64,000 nucleotides of DNA from Serripes groenlandicus (GCA_031761405.1 JASEVX010000005.1:5229724-5293723); one strand, 5' to 3'. Positions 34,812 to 46,034 are shown, counted from the stretch's first letter. A program made the numbers and translations. Notes: generated from the letters alone by a model not told the origin.

Positions 34812-35041
34812 TTAACCCTTTCCCTAATATAGACGCTTTCCGGCGCCTCTTCAGCAGACGGCTTTTTGAAAGCATAGTGACAAAAGAAGAATTTGCACAA
34901 AATGTGCAATTTCTCCTTTTGCCACAATGTTTTCCACTTTTTGTCATAGGTAATCCATTCAATTTTGGAGATTTTCTATGTTTTGACAAAATACGTTCAA
35001 AGTCGTCTGCTGCAGAATTGTCGTATGAGGGAAAGGGTTAA
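34812..35041 (+). mobile_element. TTAA-type MITE, subfamily A
   Basis: TTAA at both ends. The hairpin is of the TTTGCACAAAATGTGCAA type. Degraded MITE-like sequence continues to about 35225. Confidence 0.95.
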
Positions 35042-35583
35042 TAAACTACCAGTAAATCATTTACAATCAACTTTTTCCCCGTACAGAACTGTCTCCTCCC
35101 GATATGATATTTTGAGAATCGTCTGCATTGAAAACATTGCTGGATAAGGAAAACAAAATATGATCATTTTGAGCAATTTCTCCCTTTTCCATAAGGTTTA
35201 AAGTTGTCTGCTGCAGAGTAATCAAAAGTCATCTGTAAAACCTACTATCTTTTGTAACACCAGAAGGCTTCTTGAAACATTGCTGAAGAGAAACCATTGG
35301 TCATCATGACATAAGGCTTTCTTTTCAACATTGTTTTTTATGAGACAGTAAATATCCCTTTAGATAGTTTTATTTTCAATATATGAGCATAAGTGCTTTG
35401 TAAATTAAGGAAGATATTGATCGCAAATTAACATCAATAATGCTTATGAAGATATTAGAACCAATATAGATGAAGTTGACAAACAAAAATAGAACAAACA
35501 GATAAAATATAGAATATAATAAACAGTAAAAGGTAATAAATAAATAAGTATTTACAGAATGTACACACAAGTCTTTTATGCAG

Positions 35584-35660
35584 GTACTGTTGACATTTCT
35601 TCTCCATGCAAACGGAACTTTCCAATTCTTAAGCAAGAAATTGCAAAAAAAATTCACATT
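35584..35660 (+). CDS. candidate exon, plus-strand gene
   Basis: 77 nt after a good acceptor (AAGTCTTTTATGCAG) and before ACATT|GTGAAA. It encodes VLLTFLLHANGTFQF and about ten more mostly basic residues. Phase 0 in and phase 2 out, fitting 33028-33093 before it and 37921 after it. The leucine-rich start could be part of a helical repeat. Function unknown. Confidence 0.42.
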
Positions 35661-35699
35661 GTGAAAGTTAATACATGTACTACCATTCTTTTTAAAAAT

Positions 35700-36527
35700 C
35701 TGTTTCATTTAAAGAAAGAAAAAATAGACCCTTTTTGAACATATCATGTATTTTAAGTTGAAACACTCATTTTCCGTTGAAATATTACATTTCATGAGAA
35801 GAAAAGCACAATACCACTAAAAGGAGGGATCTCTCATATACAAGTTTCTGCTCAATCAGACAAAATTCTCTTACTTTCACATACAATCAAACCATCTATA
35901 GTCATTGAAGCAAACTTTAAAATGTTGGCCATTAGATAAGGATTATTTGGATGATTCAGAGGGCTAGATAAGGAGGAGTGAACTCATTAATATCTCTCTT
36001 AAAGACTCATCTCAGTGAAACAATTCTTTTTTGAGTACCCCCACAACATAGGGTTTGAGGGACATACAAGGATGTAGGTATGTGAAATAATCTTCTTTTG
36101 AATACCATTTCCATTGACGTAGGACTATTGAATGATTGGATATCCATTGCTCGGAAATCTGCTGTCTGCTCCTTATCTAAGCAAGCCTCTGTATTATAAG
36201 TACACATTCTAATAACTTGGACAAAATAGAACAAAATGCGAGAACTTTGTTGTTATATAGTGAGAAAAAACAGAAATCACCATGAAGACAAAAACCTTAA
36301 AACACTAAAGACACAGCAGAGAGAATTGCCTTTTGCAGGGGAAAAAGACCCACACATAAGGAGAGTATCAAAATTCCATAATTTGCATAAAAGCTTTGAG
36401 ATCATAAATAATCTTTACCACATTATTGAGAGAAGAAATTAAGGACAATGAGCTTTTCATAAGCAATTCATTACAACTTAAATATTAAAGTTATTTCATG
36501 TTGATGATCTAAAGCCACCTTACCTCA
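35700..36527. other. intron-like sequence with one ambiguous coding-like block
   Basis: 36110-36215 is open on both strands with usable splice signals each way (plus acceptor CCATTGACGTAG; minus acceptor TTATAATACAG with donor ATG|GTATTC). I cannot decide the strand or whether it is an exon. Confidence 0.25.
36012..36058. repeat. half copy of the GAGTACCCACAACATAG foldback repeat
   Basis: Matches one arm of the inverted repeat at 43384-43455: CAATTCTTTTTTGAGTACCC then CACAACATAGGGTTTG. Confidence 0.6.
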
Positions 36528-36912
36528 ATCCTTTCCCACATGCAGACGCAATCACAACAGACAACTTTTGAAAACATTGCGTGGCAAAAGTAGAAATTTA
36601 TCATAATAAACAATTTCTACTTTTGCCACAATGTTTTCAACAGTATTAACCCTTTCCCTCATATAAACGCTTTCTGACGCCTCTGCAGCAGACGGCTTTT
36701 TGAAAACATAGTGACAAAAGAAGAAATTGCACAAAACGTGCAATTTCTCTTTTGACACAATGTTTTCCACTTTTTGTCATACATGCATAGGTTATCCATT
36801 CAATTATGGAGATTTTCTATGTTTTGACAAAATACGTTCAAAGTCGTCTGCTGCAGAATTGTCGTATGAGGGAAAGGGGTAAATAATTTTTGTGTATGTG
36901 GGAAAGGTTAAA
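36528..36912 (+). mobile_element. TTAA-type MITE, subfamily B, split by a nested copy
   Basis: The left part is 36528-36645 (CCTTTCCCACATGCAGACG through ATGTTTTCAACAGTA). The right end is 36883-36912 (GTGTATGTGGGAAAGGTTA). A subfamily A copy sits between them, inserted at TTAA within this element. Confidence 0.8.
36646..36882 (+). mobile_element. TTAA-type MITE, subfamily A, nested
   Basis: Inserted into the subfamily B copy above. Left TTAA, right GTAA after GGGAAAGGG. Full length with an extra CATACATG after TTTTTGT. Confidence 0.95.
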
Positions 36913-36980
36913 ACCCTATGCTGTGATTACCAACAACTTAGGGTTTGGATGGGAAGTAAGAGAGTGAGAAAAATGATATT

Positions 36981-37206
36981 GTTACACCTCATATAGACGC
37001 TTTCTGACGCCTCTGCAGCAGACGGCTTTTTGAAAACATAGTGACAAAAGAAGAAATTGCACATAACGTGCAATTTCTCCTTTTGCCACAATGTTTTCCC
37101 ACTTTTTGTCATAGGTTATCCATTCAATTATAGAGATTTTCTATTTTTTGACAAAATACGTTCAAAGTCGTCTGCTGCAGAATTGCCGTATGAGGGAAAG
37201 GGTTAA
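36981..37206 (+). mobile_element. TTAA-type MITE, subfamily A, 5' end decayed
   Basis: Begins GTTACACCTCATATAGACG without CCCTTTCC. The right end is intact with TTAA. Confidence 0.9.
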
Positions 37207-37699
37207 GCCTCTACAAATCAAACTTTGATTTATTGTAATTTTCTACATACTGCATGCACGGATTGATGGTTAATACTGCATTGTGACTGGAAGCACCAAA
37301 TTACCCATGACCCGATAGTGCTGTCAGTTTGCATAACATGGGAAAAGGAGATACTGCTTATCGTAAGCACTTACTTCTTTACCAAAAGTTGTTTTCAAAA
37401 GCTATCAGTATCTCCACAGGTAAAGGGTATGAATTGTTCAAGTGGCAACAATCAGTTTTCTTATACCAAACATGCTCCTTACGCACAATCACTCATACAT
37501 ACCATACCATACCTCTAATACTTTACATCTACATTAAAACTTCTTACTTAATTTCATTTTTTTTTTAAAATATTTTTTTTATAAAAGTGAAAAAACTTTG
37601 TGAAATAATTTAATTGTTAATTCATATATTATTTTACTGACTTGGTTTTTCCTACATTATTCAACTCACTCTTTCCAATTGTCGTTTCACAGGGCTAAT

Positions 37700-37902
37700 A
37701 TAACCCTTTCCCTCATAAATCAAATCGCATCAGATGACTTTAGATACTTCTAGACGAAAATATGGAAAAATCTCTTTAACTGCAGGTTAATTTGCTGAAA
37801 AAAATTGCCACAATGTTTTCAACTTTTTGCAGCAATTATACTTTCATTTATAGAGATTTGAAAGTCGTCTGCTGCAGGTTTGCTGTGTGTTGGAAAGGGT
37901 TA
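37700..37902 (+). mobile_element. TTAA-type MITE, subfamily B
   Basis: ATAACCCTTTCCCTCATAAA left and GTGTTGGAAAGGGTTAT right. The hairpin half with GAGCAATTT is deleted. Its right end lies 18 bp before the exon candidate at 37921. Confidence 0.82.
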
Positions 37903-37920
37903 TGAAGGGCTCTAGTACAG

Positions 37921-38055
37921 GGATGTTGAAGAGGGTGATATCATAAAGCAGCATGAACCAAGTACAGTGCGGAATTTAATAAAACAGTGTGACAAAAGTC
38001 AAACCGTATGGACTAGATACACATTTAGAAAAGTCAGAAACTTGTGTTTAACAAG
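37921..38055 (+). CDS. candidate exon, plus-strand gene
   Basis: Enters with one base after CTCTAGTACAG, matching the two bases left by 35584-35660. It encodes DVEEGDIIKQHEPSTVRN and about 26 further residues with a plausible codon pattern. A TAG lies in frame just upstream. Donor candidates are AACAAG|GTTAAT (38055) and ATCAG|GTTTAT (38066), neither ideal. Confidence 0.48.
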
Positions 38056-39824
38056 GTTAATATCAGGTTTATATATCAATTATCAACTCGTATAACATTC
38101 CATGTTAAAAGTTCTATCACATTTGTATACTTGGATAAATAAATGGAATAGATGGATTGATACATAAACCCAATAGAATGGTATTCCTTGTGCACATTAA
38201 ACTGACCCAAGACTGATAGGTCAGTATGTGACAGTTGAATGTGCAAGAGGTATACAAATAATACACACAGATATGTGCGTATCAAGCTTAATGCACAATG
38301 GTTGTAACTACACCATGTTTTACAATCTAGCTACAACAGTTCTACACAAGGTCAAGGACATATGATTAACTCTATGAAGTAGTAAAGTGCCTACCAACCA
38401 TCTCCGTACTAATCTCACACATGAAACAGGAGTCACCATTGTGACATGCTACACAGCTCAAAGTAACTCTTTCCCCGATACGATTGACCATCGATGCTTA
38501 CTGAGGGCTTCATGCAAAACAGTTGTAACTACATCTTGTTCAAGATGTAGTTACAGGCAGTTCACGTGAAACCATTGTTATGTATAAGACAACTTTTAAA
38601 AACATTGTGATTTCTTCTTTCTCTCACATGTTTTTTGGAAGGTCGTCTGCTGCAAAAGCTTCAAAAGTCTTCTGTACCAGTGAATCAGTTAAGAATGGAG
38701 AAAGACAATTTGAGTCAATTTGACATGAATGCTTGGCAAGCTAATGGAACACTTATACGAAATTACTCCTTTAAAAGGAGTAATCATCTTCTATCAATGA
38801 ATGCTTTGCAATTGAAAATGAAGTTCACTTAAACTTAAATGCAACATGTATTCTTCCATAAGGCTTACAACAAACCTTGTATTGTCTGCAGGTTTATGTG
38901 TGTGCAAATTTTGCAAGAGACTGTTGTCATGGAAATGAAAACCTGGACAACATGAGCATTTCTATCAGACGGTATAAATTAAAACATAAAATGATTGACA
39001 ATATTGGTTGCCATGATAATAATGCTTTCTGTTTTTTTGGGCACATTTTTGCACGAATTCCTGAGATCAAAAAAGCTTTTGTATATCCTTAAATTTTTCA
39101 ATGATTTGTTCAGTTAAATTGAGCTTTAAATTTTCTGAAGGAAATCCATGCGAAATAAAAACACATCTTGCTTATTCACTATAATTGATGCCATGTTGTC
39201 ATGGAAACACCACTTTCCTGTTTTCTGAGATTTCAGTTGTCATGGTTACACTTCGTGTTACTTCCTCTGATCCCTCTTAGATTGACAGAAGACTTGTATT
39301 AGAATCACAACTTAAACAAATTTGCACTGGCATAAAAATTGGCTCCGTGTTATATTCCAATTTTTCAATAATATTCTTTAAATTTGCTGTGATGAAAATC
39401 ACAGCTACCACATCAACGCTTTAAAAATAAATATATACTGGCAAGTAGAATCACCCAAATCCTTGAATCCCTGAAATTCAATGTATCGTTTTTTGGTGAA
39501 TATCTATATTATCCTCTCAGCTTGGACTTCACTGGCCTTAATAATTCACCTGCATGACCTTGACATACCTGAATAAAATGGCGGATACACATGGAAATAT
39601 ACAAGAGTGATGTATTTTGAGACCAAAAGAAACATTGGAAAACATTGAAAGAAAAAGAAAAATGTCTCTATTTGAGCTATGTTTTCAAGTTGTATGTATC
39701 AGCTAAAGGATTAAATAAATAAATAGAATGGACTGTTCACTTTGAACAGGCATGTCAATGTCATACAGAACAATTATGCTGGACATCTATATCCATGAAA
39801 GCTTGGAATGGAACACAAACTATC
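38056..39824. other. intron-like sequence
   Basis: Holds a perfect palindrome (38523-38552), several TTGTCATGGAAAC-like motifs (38920-39250) and uncertain open stretches. The best of these, after a good acceptor ending CCCTCTTAG (39281), encodes RLVLESQLKQIC but does not fit the phase of 37921-38055. Confidence 0.35.
38523..38552. repeat. 30-bp perfect palindrome
   Basis: GTAACTACATCTTG, then TT, then the exact reverse complement. A similar GTTGTAACTACACCATG lies 220 bp upstream. Confidence 0.9.
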
Positions 39825-40197
39825 TCAACACTCTATTGTCAATGATACAGGTGCCGAGGAAAAGTCCATGATGGTTGTACACTTCTGTAGCTGTGCCAAT
39901 GTGTTGGCTGCTGTCTCCACGAGTTTAGTTTGGGGGCTGTTTGGGGGGCTGTTTGGGGGACTGTCAGGAGGCGTCTCTGGTTCGATATTATTGGATTCGT
40001 AAAAGTCCATGGCCCCTATACTTGGGGTACTTGAATTGCTGTCTGTATCCTCGAGTGAGGTACTTCGTGAGAGTTCAGTGTTTTTATTTGTGGTGGATTT
40101 TCCTTTGTGACATGACCAACATGGCTGTAAAAGCTGTGGATCTATTAATACCTCGCCGTTCATACCTTTGAAGATGATGCCACAACAGACTCGAGTC
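39825..40197 (-). CDS. candidate terminal exon, minus-strand gene
   Basis: After an excellent minus-strand acceptor (TTTTCTATTTCCAG) the frame stays open for about 123 codons to a TGA. It starts TRVCCGIIFKG, has a WSCHKGK segment, a Ser/Thr-rich stretch, then the Pro/Ser repeat PPDSPPNSPPNSP and a final TIEC. Entry needs one base, which fits the two bases left by the exon at 54627. No domain is recognised. The low-complexity middle suggests a disordered C-terminal tail. I see no clear poly-A signal. Confidence 0.58.
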
Positions 40198-40259
40198 CTG
40201 GAAATAGAAAAGAGAATATATGTACATTACAGGGGCCTGGAGAAAAATATTCTTTTCCT

Positions 40260-40487
40260 TTAACCCTTTCCCACAAACAGTTGCTTTCTGACGCCTCTTC
40301 AGCAGGTGACTTTTGAAAACATGTTGGCAAAAGGAGAAATTGCTCAAAATGAGGAATTTCTCCATTTGCAAAGATGTTTTCAACTTTTTTCAGTTATTGT
40401 TCCTTCATTTATTGAGGTTTTCCGGGTGTTTGTGAACATGCTTTCAAAGTCGTCTGCTGCAGGTTTGCAGTATGTGGGAAATGGTTA
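40260..40487 (+). mobile_element. TTAA-type MITE, subfamily B
   Basis: TTAA at both ends. Left CCCTTTCCCACAAACAG, right GCAGTATGTGGGAAATGG. It lies about 60 bp upstream (minus-strand sense) of the exon acceptor at 40198. Confidence 0.9.
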
Positions 40488-40544
40488 AATATCTCTTATT
40501 AACAACCTGACCCCATGTTGCGACCTTCTAGTATTTAAAAGAAT

Positions 40545-40590
40545 GTCTCATTGAGAAAATTCTTTTGAGTACCCATGTTATAGGGTTTAA
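40545..40590. repeat. half copy of the GAGTACCCACAACATAG foldback repeat
   Basis: TCATTGAGAAAATTCTTTTG then AGTACCCATGTTATAGGG, one arm only. Confidence 0.6.
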
Positions 40591-40726
40591 GGGCCCAACT
40601 AAGATTTGTGACATTTCTATCGCCCGTTTATTTAGCTGTTATATTACATTGATACCTGGATTAGATGTGTACAAATTGCATAAACAAATAAACTTCCCTT
40701 TCAATAATAGTTGATCCTTTGTTCAG

Positions 40727-40769
40727 ACTAACTTCTGACAATATGGAAGAGTCCATGCACAACCTACAG
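40727..40769 (+). CDS. weak candidate exon, plus-strand gene
   Basis: 43 nt after GATCCTTTGTTCAG, encoding LTSDNMEESMHNLQ. Its entry phase fits 37921-38055, but the donor (CAG|GTTGAT) is poor. Confidence 0.25.
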
Positions 40770-41224
40770 GTTGATTGAGGGTTACATGATGTAATCCCAC
40801 AGTAACCTGATCACCTGGGGAACAGTAACCCATGTTACCTACTGACACACAGCAGCTTATCCAAAGTTCTGGTTAATTAGACATGTACAGTTTACAATTA
40901 TATAATCCATTCAGCCCTTTCCCAAATACAACAAAGCTGCATTGCCCATAATCAACTGCTCCTTGAACCAAACTATTTGCAACTTTTATTCAATAATTAG
41001 TTAATTACAATTTCATTTATAGAGATTGTGTTATCAGGTAATGAATATAATTGAGCTAATGATGAACATCTGTGATAACACATGCTGTGTCACCTCTACA
41101 TGTAAATTAGTGATAGCTACATGTAGTTAACACAATTTAATGAAGTCATTTAAAATCAGTTACAGCAACTTGATGATGTTTATTATAATTATGAACTGCT
41201 TCGGTAGATTTGATGTAAGTTAAC

Positions 41225-41770
41225 ACTTCACCCCATGTGATGACCTATTCACACATCTGCAACAGATGACTTTTTTGAAACAAGAGGGCCATGATGGCCT
41301 TGGATCGCTCACCCAATTTCTTTTTTCACTTTAGCCATAGTTTCCGACCAATCAACTTGGCTTGAAGGAATGTAATAGAGGGTCACCTTAGGAATATTTC
41401 TACAAAATTATTTGAAAATCGGCCTGACACTTTTGGAGAAGATTTAAGTTTTCATTATAGCCATATAAGGCCAAATAGCCCCACCCCCCTGGTGGCCATG
41501 TTTTTTCACCAATCAACATGGCTTGAAGGAATCTGATAGAGAGGGTCATCCAAGGAACATTTCTACACATTTTTTTGAAAATCTGCCTGACACTTTCGTC
41601 GGAGAAGATTTTTTAAATTTTCACTATAGCCATATAAAGGCAAAAAATGTGACAAAAGGAAATCTCTTTTTTTATAAAACATATAAATGAAATGGATTCA
41701 TAGATTTTCCATAGTTTTTTACCGAGATAGTTTATCTGTTGAAGATTTGTGGTGTGCGGTAAGAGGGTTA
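41225..41770 (+). mobile_element. TTAA-type MITE, subfamily B, interrupted
   Basis: The left end is degraded (CTTCACCCCATGTGATG, then ATCTGCAACAGATGAC). An unrelated repeat occupies about 41281-41640. The right part resumes at ATGTGACAAAAGGAAATC and ends GTGTGCGGTAAGAGGGTTAA. Confidence 0.6.
41281..41640 (+). mobile_element. AACAAG-type repeat with two tandem subunits
   Basis: Starts CAAGAGGGCCATGATGGCC, then GATCGCTCACCC. It contains two ~180-bp related subunits, each with CCAATCAACWTGGCTTGAAG and TGAAAATCKGCCTGACACTT. It resembles a repeat I know from bivalve genomes. Its class is unresolved. Confidence 0.7.
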
Positions 41771-41996
41771 AGAGATTTTGGAAATCCAGACATTTACTCT
41801 AAGCATGCAGAAATAATAGGGATTATTCATGTCTGAGGTGCTGCAATAATTGATTTTATGTTATGCAACATTTAGATGTCAGCTGGCGGAAATCTTAAGA
41901 GAAACATTTAATATGTGAAATTTCCACTGGCTAAATCCTTTATATTTTCTTTCTCCTCACCATGTATATTTGAGTGACGTTCTATGAAAACCAACT

Positions 41997-42236
41997 TTAA
42001 CTCTTTCCCACTTGCAGACGGTTTTTGACGCAATAGCAGCAGACATATTTTTAAAAATATTTTGGCCAAAGGTGAAATTGCTCATGATGAGCAAATTTTC
42101 CTTTGGCCACAATGTTTTCAACTTTATATTAAAATTAAGCCATCTTTTATTGAGATTTTCAGGTTTTTGTCACTATGTTTTCAAAGTCGTCTGCTGCAGA
42201 TTTGATGTATGTGGGAAAGGGTGTTAAGAAATTGGT
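41997..42236 (+). mobile_element. TTAA-type MITE, subfamily B
   Basis: TTAACTCTTTCCCACTTGC left and GTATGTGGGAAAGGG plus TGTTAA right. The hairpin is AAATTGCTCATGATGAGCAA. Confidence 0.9.
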
Positions 42237-42587
42237 GACCAGTAAACATCCAGACCAGCCAGAGCGCATCTGATCTGGTTCTTCACTGCTAGCCAATTTA
42301 AACACAGAAAAGGTCTCAATAGACTTCTGGCAATTAGTTCGTTTGAATGAGATTATGGATCGGCAGGCGATTTAATAATTTGCTTATGTCGATTTCCTTT
42401 GAAACGTTTGCGGAAAAGCGTTAATCAATAATTACCATCCTTCCCAACAGGTGTGCAGTGCAGTGCGTCTGTCTGGGTGAGATGTAGTCTAGTTACAATT
42501 ATTGCCAAATATGGTAAATCTAGTTTTGAGTACAGATTAGGTAACACTGTGAACTCTTTACAATTTCTCTCCATTTCAATATAAAAT
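42237..42587. other. intron-like sequence
   Basis: A possible 26-nt exon follows CCTTCCCAACAG at 42450-42475 (donor GG|GTGAGA). It is too short to judge by eye. Confidence 0.25.
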
Positions 42588-42774
42588 ATAACCCTTTCCC
42601 ACATACAACAAATCTCCAGCACACAATCCAAATTATCGAAGCAATATATGAGATATGAACGTATTAGTGATGCATATAGCATTGAAAACATAGTGGCAAA
42701 AGGAGAAGTTGCTAATGTTTTCAATAAGTATACCTTCATTTAATGAGACTTTTCAGACTGTGGGAAAGGGTTAA
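42588..42774. mobile_element. TTAA-type MITE, shortened
   Basis: ATAACCCTTTCCCACATAC left and GACTGTGGGAAAGGGTTAA right. The interior is diverged and the hairpin reduced to GAGAAGTTGCTAATG. Confidence 0.8.
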
Positions 42775-42959
42775 TAGTAGCTAGAATTGCATGTGTTAGT
42801 ACCTGCTATTTTGAACAAAAGATCATTTAAAGATCAAAGTTATTTCAAATGATTCAAATTGTTTAATCAACTCATTTAATTTTAATTAAAATACATGAAA
42901 CCGATTTTCTAGTATTCAATGTTTCCATTACCTTTAATATATACATGTATGCATGTAGA

Positions 42960-43074
42960 TTAACCCATTTTCCACATACAACAATTCTGCAGCAGATGAC
43001 TCTGAAAACAAGAGGGCAAAAAAACCATCTGTTGCAGATGCGTCAAAATGCGTCTGCAAGTGGGACAGGATTAA
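42960..43074 (-). mobile_element. TTAA-type MITE, internally deleted
   Basis: Only about 115 bp: TTAACCCATTTTCCACATAC to CTGCAAGTGGGACAGGATTAA, with the whole hairpin region gone. Another right end alone lies at about 43255-43299 (GATGGGAAAGGGTTAA). Confidence 0.85.
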
Positions 43075-43383
43075 TGGACATGCATCAATTTCCTCTTTGA
43101 CTTTTTTCAAAGGATTCAGCTATATTGTATAATATTGTAATAACAGTCGTATATCGCCAGTCCGATTTAATAGAACTTTAATAGTTTTCATTCTATATAT
43201 ATAAGCAAAACTTTTCATTTTAAATGATTTAAAGTAATTTTTCCTATAGCTATTTATAAGTCTGCTGCTGCAGATTTGACGTAGATGGGAAAGGGTTAAT
43301 GTTAAAATGTTGTATTTTCATGTCCCAGATTAAATCTTAGCCCATCACTGATATTCTTTTATAAGTATTGTAACTCGACCAAA

Positions 43384-43455
43384 CTCTATGTTGTGGGTAC
43401 TCAAAAGAATCGTCTCACTGATACGATTCTTTCGAGTACCCACAACATAGGGGTT
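43384..43455. repeat. foldback repeat with GAGTACCCACAACATAG arms
   Basis: A near-perfect stem: CTATGTTGTGGGTACTCAAA and AGAATCGTCTCA pair with ATACGATTCTTTCGAGTACC and CACAACATAG around a short loop. Confidence 0.9.
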
Positions 43456-43472
43456 GCGTTTCAAATAAGGAT

Positions 43473-43702
43473 TTAACCCTTTCCCTCATATAGACGCTTT
43501 CTGACGCCTCTGCAGCAGACGGCTTTTTGAAAACATAGTGACAAAAGGAGAAATTGCACAGAACGTGCAATTTCTCCTTTTGCCACAATGTTTTCCACTT
43601 TTTGTCATAGGTTATCCATTCAATTATGGAGATTTTCTATGTTTTGACAAAATACGTTCAAAGTCGTCTGCTGCAGAATTGTCGTATGAGGGAAAGGGTT
43701 AA
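43473..43702 (+). mobile_element. TTAA-type MITE, subfamily A
   Basis: A full-length copy with TTAA on both sides, hairpin AAATTGCACAGAACGTGCAA. Confidence 0.95.
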
Positions 43703-43749
43703 AAACAAGAAAAACGCCTCATATATAGAGCTCTGTTACAATAAAATTG

Positions 43750-43995
43750 GATTGGCCCAGTGGTCTAGTGATCCTCATGCTGGACAATCAATACAGGTCT
43801 GGGGTTCAAATGTCGACCCATCTTCTGGAAATTTCTGAGGTCCTTTCAAGGAAATTTTGCCTTAAGTGTTTCAGTCCTATATACTTGTATGTTAAAGGAC
43901 CAAGGGATCTTTTGGGAAAGAGCTAGGGGTATCACATCCGGACTCCCTTGTATCCAATTCTGTCTCTTGAAATTATCTGCACCTGTCAGATGCTT
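43750..43995 (+). mobile_element. tRNA-derived SINE
   Basis: The head has A-box-like CAGTGGTCTAGTGATCC and B-box-like GGGTTCAAATGTC. The body follows with CCTTTCAAGGAAATTTTGCC and continues to CCTGTCAGATGC. It belongs to a different SINE family from the 8448 and 13765 copies. Confidence 0.6.
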
Positions 43996-44195
43996 GAACA
44001 TGATATAATGTACACTATCAAATGGGCTTAGAAGCTTAAAAGCTTATGCTCAGTTTAGAGCAATTATTGTTCTACAACTACATAACAATTTCTCATTAAG
44101 AGCAATTCCTTCTTTTTCCACACTGTTTTTAAAAGTCATCTGCATCATGGAAAGAGGTAAGGACCTCGTTATGCAAAGCTTGACCTTAGTCTCAG

Positions 44196-44240
44196 ATTTC
44201 GGAGATCATGTTGCTTTCACATTCATGAGCGAACAACAAG
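44196..44240 (+). CDS. weak candidate exon, plus-strand gene
   Basis: After acceptor ACCTTAGTCTCAG the frame reads FGDHVAFTFMSEQQ before a possible donor AAG|GTCATA. The frame is open much wider, from an ATG at 44145 to a TGA near 44299, so the boundaries are uncertain. A strong donor-like GTAAGG lies 38 bp before the acceptor, too close to bound an intron. Confidence 0.28.
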
Positions 44241-44409
44241 GTCATAAGATTCCCCATTTATTAACCGCGTTTCCTACCTCACCTGAATACACATTTTGAC
44301 AAGAGAAACTGTTTATTGTGAAGTTAAAACTTTGTTTAAGATGAGCAGTGTTTCCACAATGTCTTATTAATCCTTTCCCTTTGAACATATTTTGTCAAAA
44401 AAATGTCTT

Positions 44410-44611
44410 ATTAACCCTTTCCCTCATACGACAATTCTGCAGCAGACAACTATGAACATATTTTGACTTTAATTATGACTAAAACTGGAAAACATTGTGG
44501 CAAAAGGAGAAATTGCTCGTTTTGAGAAAATTTCTTCTTTTGTCACTACGTTTTCAAAAGGTTGTCTGCTGCAGAGGCGTCAGAAAGCGTCTATATGAGG
44601 GAAAGGGTTAA
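44410..44611 (-). mobile_element. TTAA-type MITE, subfamily A
   Basis: TTAA at both ends. A short tandem duplicate of its left flank precedes it (GTCTTATTAATCCTTTCCC at 44381). Confidence 0.92.
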
Positions 44612-44789
44612 ACTATATAAAATAATCATACTTCCATTCATATAGATTTTCCATATTTTTTACCTAGATGTGTTCAGTTTTCTGCTACAAAGGCTCTTGG
44701 ATGCTATTAGACTCTTCCAAATTCAGCACCTCTTAAGAGTTTAAGAAAACCAGGAAAAATAGAAAATGCTCATTGCAAGCAAGTTTCCC

Positions 44790-44999
44790 TTAACCTTCTA
44801 CATAAAAACAAATCTGCAGCAGATGACATTGAACACATTTCAGCAAACATAATTATGGAAACTTTTTTTATAATAGACTAAGAATAGAGTTGAAACCTAT
44901 GTGGCATAAGGAGAAATGTTTCAAGAGCAATTTGTCCTCTTGACACAATATTTTCAAAATCGTTTGCCGCAGATGCATCTGCAAGTTTGAAAGAGTTAA
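44790..44999 (-). mobile_element. TTAA-type MITE, diverged
   Basis: TTAACCTTCTACATAAAAAC left and GCAAGTTTGAAAGAGTTAA right. TTAA is kept on both sides although the ends have drifted. Confidence 0.8.
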
Positions 45000-45803
45000 C
45001 ACAATCGATTCATCTTATAAAGCATCTGAATACACAGATTTGCATCACCTCGGTGATCGATACCTCTATGTACAGGAATGCTGAAACTTGAACTTGCATG
45101 ACAATGCAATACACACAATATCTGGACCAACTCTTCACCCCTTAACTGAAACATCAAAAGGTAGCAAGTTTTCCAAAGATGTCTGTCATTGATGAATCTT
45201 AACTATGGGTTGTAGCTAGATTTGACATATTCAACCTCTATGAAAAGTCATTGAAATGATATAGGACACACACTTTTCACCTCCTGTGGATTTTCTGTAT
45301 CAGGAATCATTATGCTATACCTCTCAGACGGAATGTGTCAGCCCGGATCAGTCTGCGCGGACTGTGCAGGCTGATACATTACACAGGCCATAATGTTGGT
45401 TTTCTCGCGGGATAGCTCATATGTTCAGTGCAAACAGGTTATATATTCCCATTCTACATTATGCATTTGAATGGAGAACTAGGCATGCACGTTTTAAAAA
45501 CATAGCTTCGAAAAATTATCTCCAAAACCACTACAGGTAAACGTGCATGGAATAAACAAACTCCATGCTAACCTATAAACAATATGATGGGAAATGGGAG
45601 AAAATAAATAGGTTTCTATAAATAATGGCAGCCTGTTCTGTGTTCGCATCCAAACAAGTTTTTTTCTCCCATCTTATTTACACTGGCACGTGTCTAGACT
45701 CTAAGAGGAGTGCATACTTCTAGAGGGAGAGCATAGTTATCTGGATGAATCGATACATTCCAGTGTAATGTACTGTCAGACTCCATGCCTAATTCCATTA
45801 ACC
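45000..45803. other. intron-like sequence with a palindromic repeat
   Basis: 45337-45385 holds an imperfect stem: TGTCAGCCCGGATCAGTC and GACTGTGCAGGCTGATACA. No exon seen. Confidence 0.45.
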
Positions 45804-46034
45804 TTAACCCCCTTCCCTCATACGACAATTCTGCAGCAGACGACTTTGAACATGTTTTGCCAAAAAATAGAAAATCTTTATAATTGAATGGATAACCTAT
45901 GACTAAAAGTGGAAAACATTGTGGCAAAAGGAGAAATTGCACGTTTTGTGCAATTTCTTCTTTTGTCACTATGTTTTCGAATAGTCGTCTGCTGCAGAGG
46001 CGTCAGAAAGCGTCTATATGAGGGAAAGGGTTAA
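45804..46034 (-). mobile_element. TTAA-type MITE, subfamily A
   Basis: A full-length copy. The left end is CCCCCTTCCCTCATACG and the right GAGGGAAAGGGTTAA. The right TTAA is shared with the next copy. Confidence 0.95.

Noticed and set aside
34784..35041. 85-codon plus-strand frame with recurring AFRRLFSRRLFES
   Set aside because: It is the forward reading of a subfamily A MITE.
35376..35708. 110-codon minus-strand hydrophobic frame
   Set aside because: Composition mirrors AT-rich DNA. The plus strand offers a better exon in the same place.
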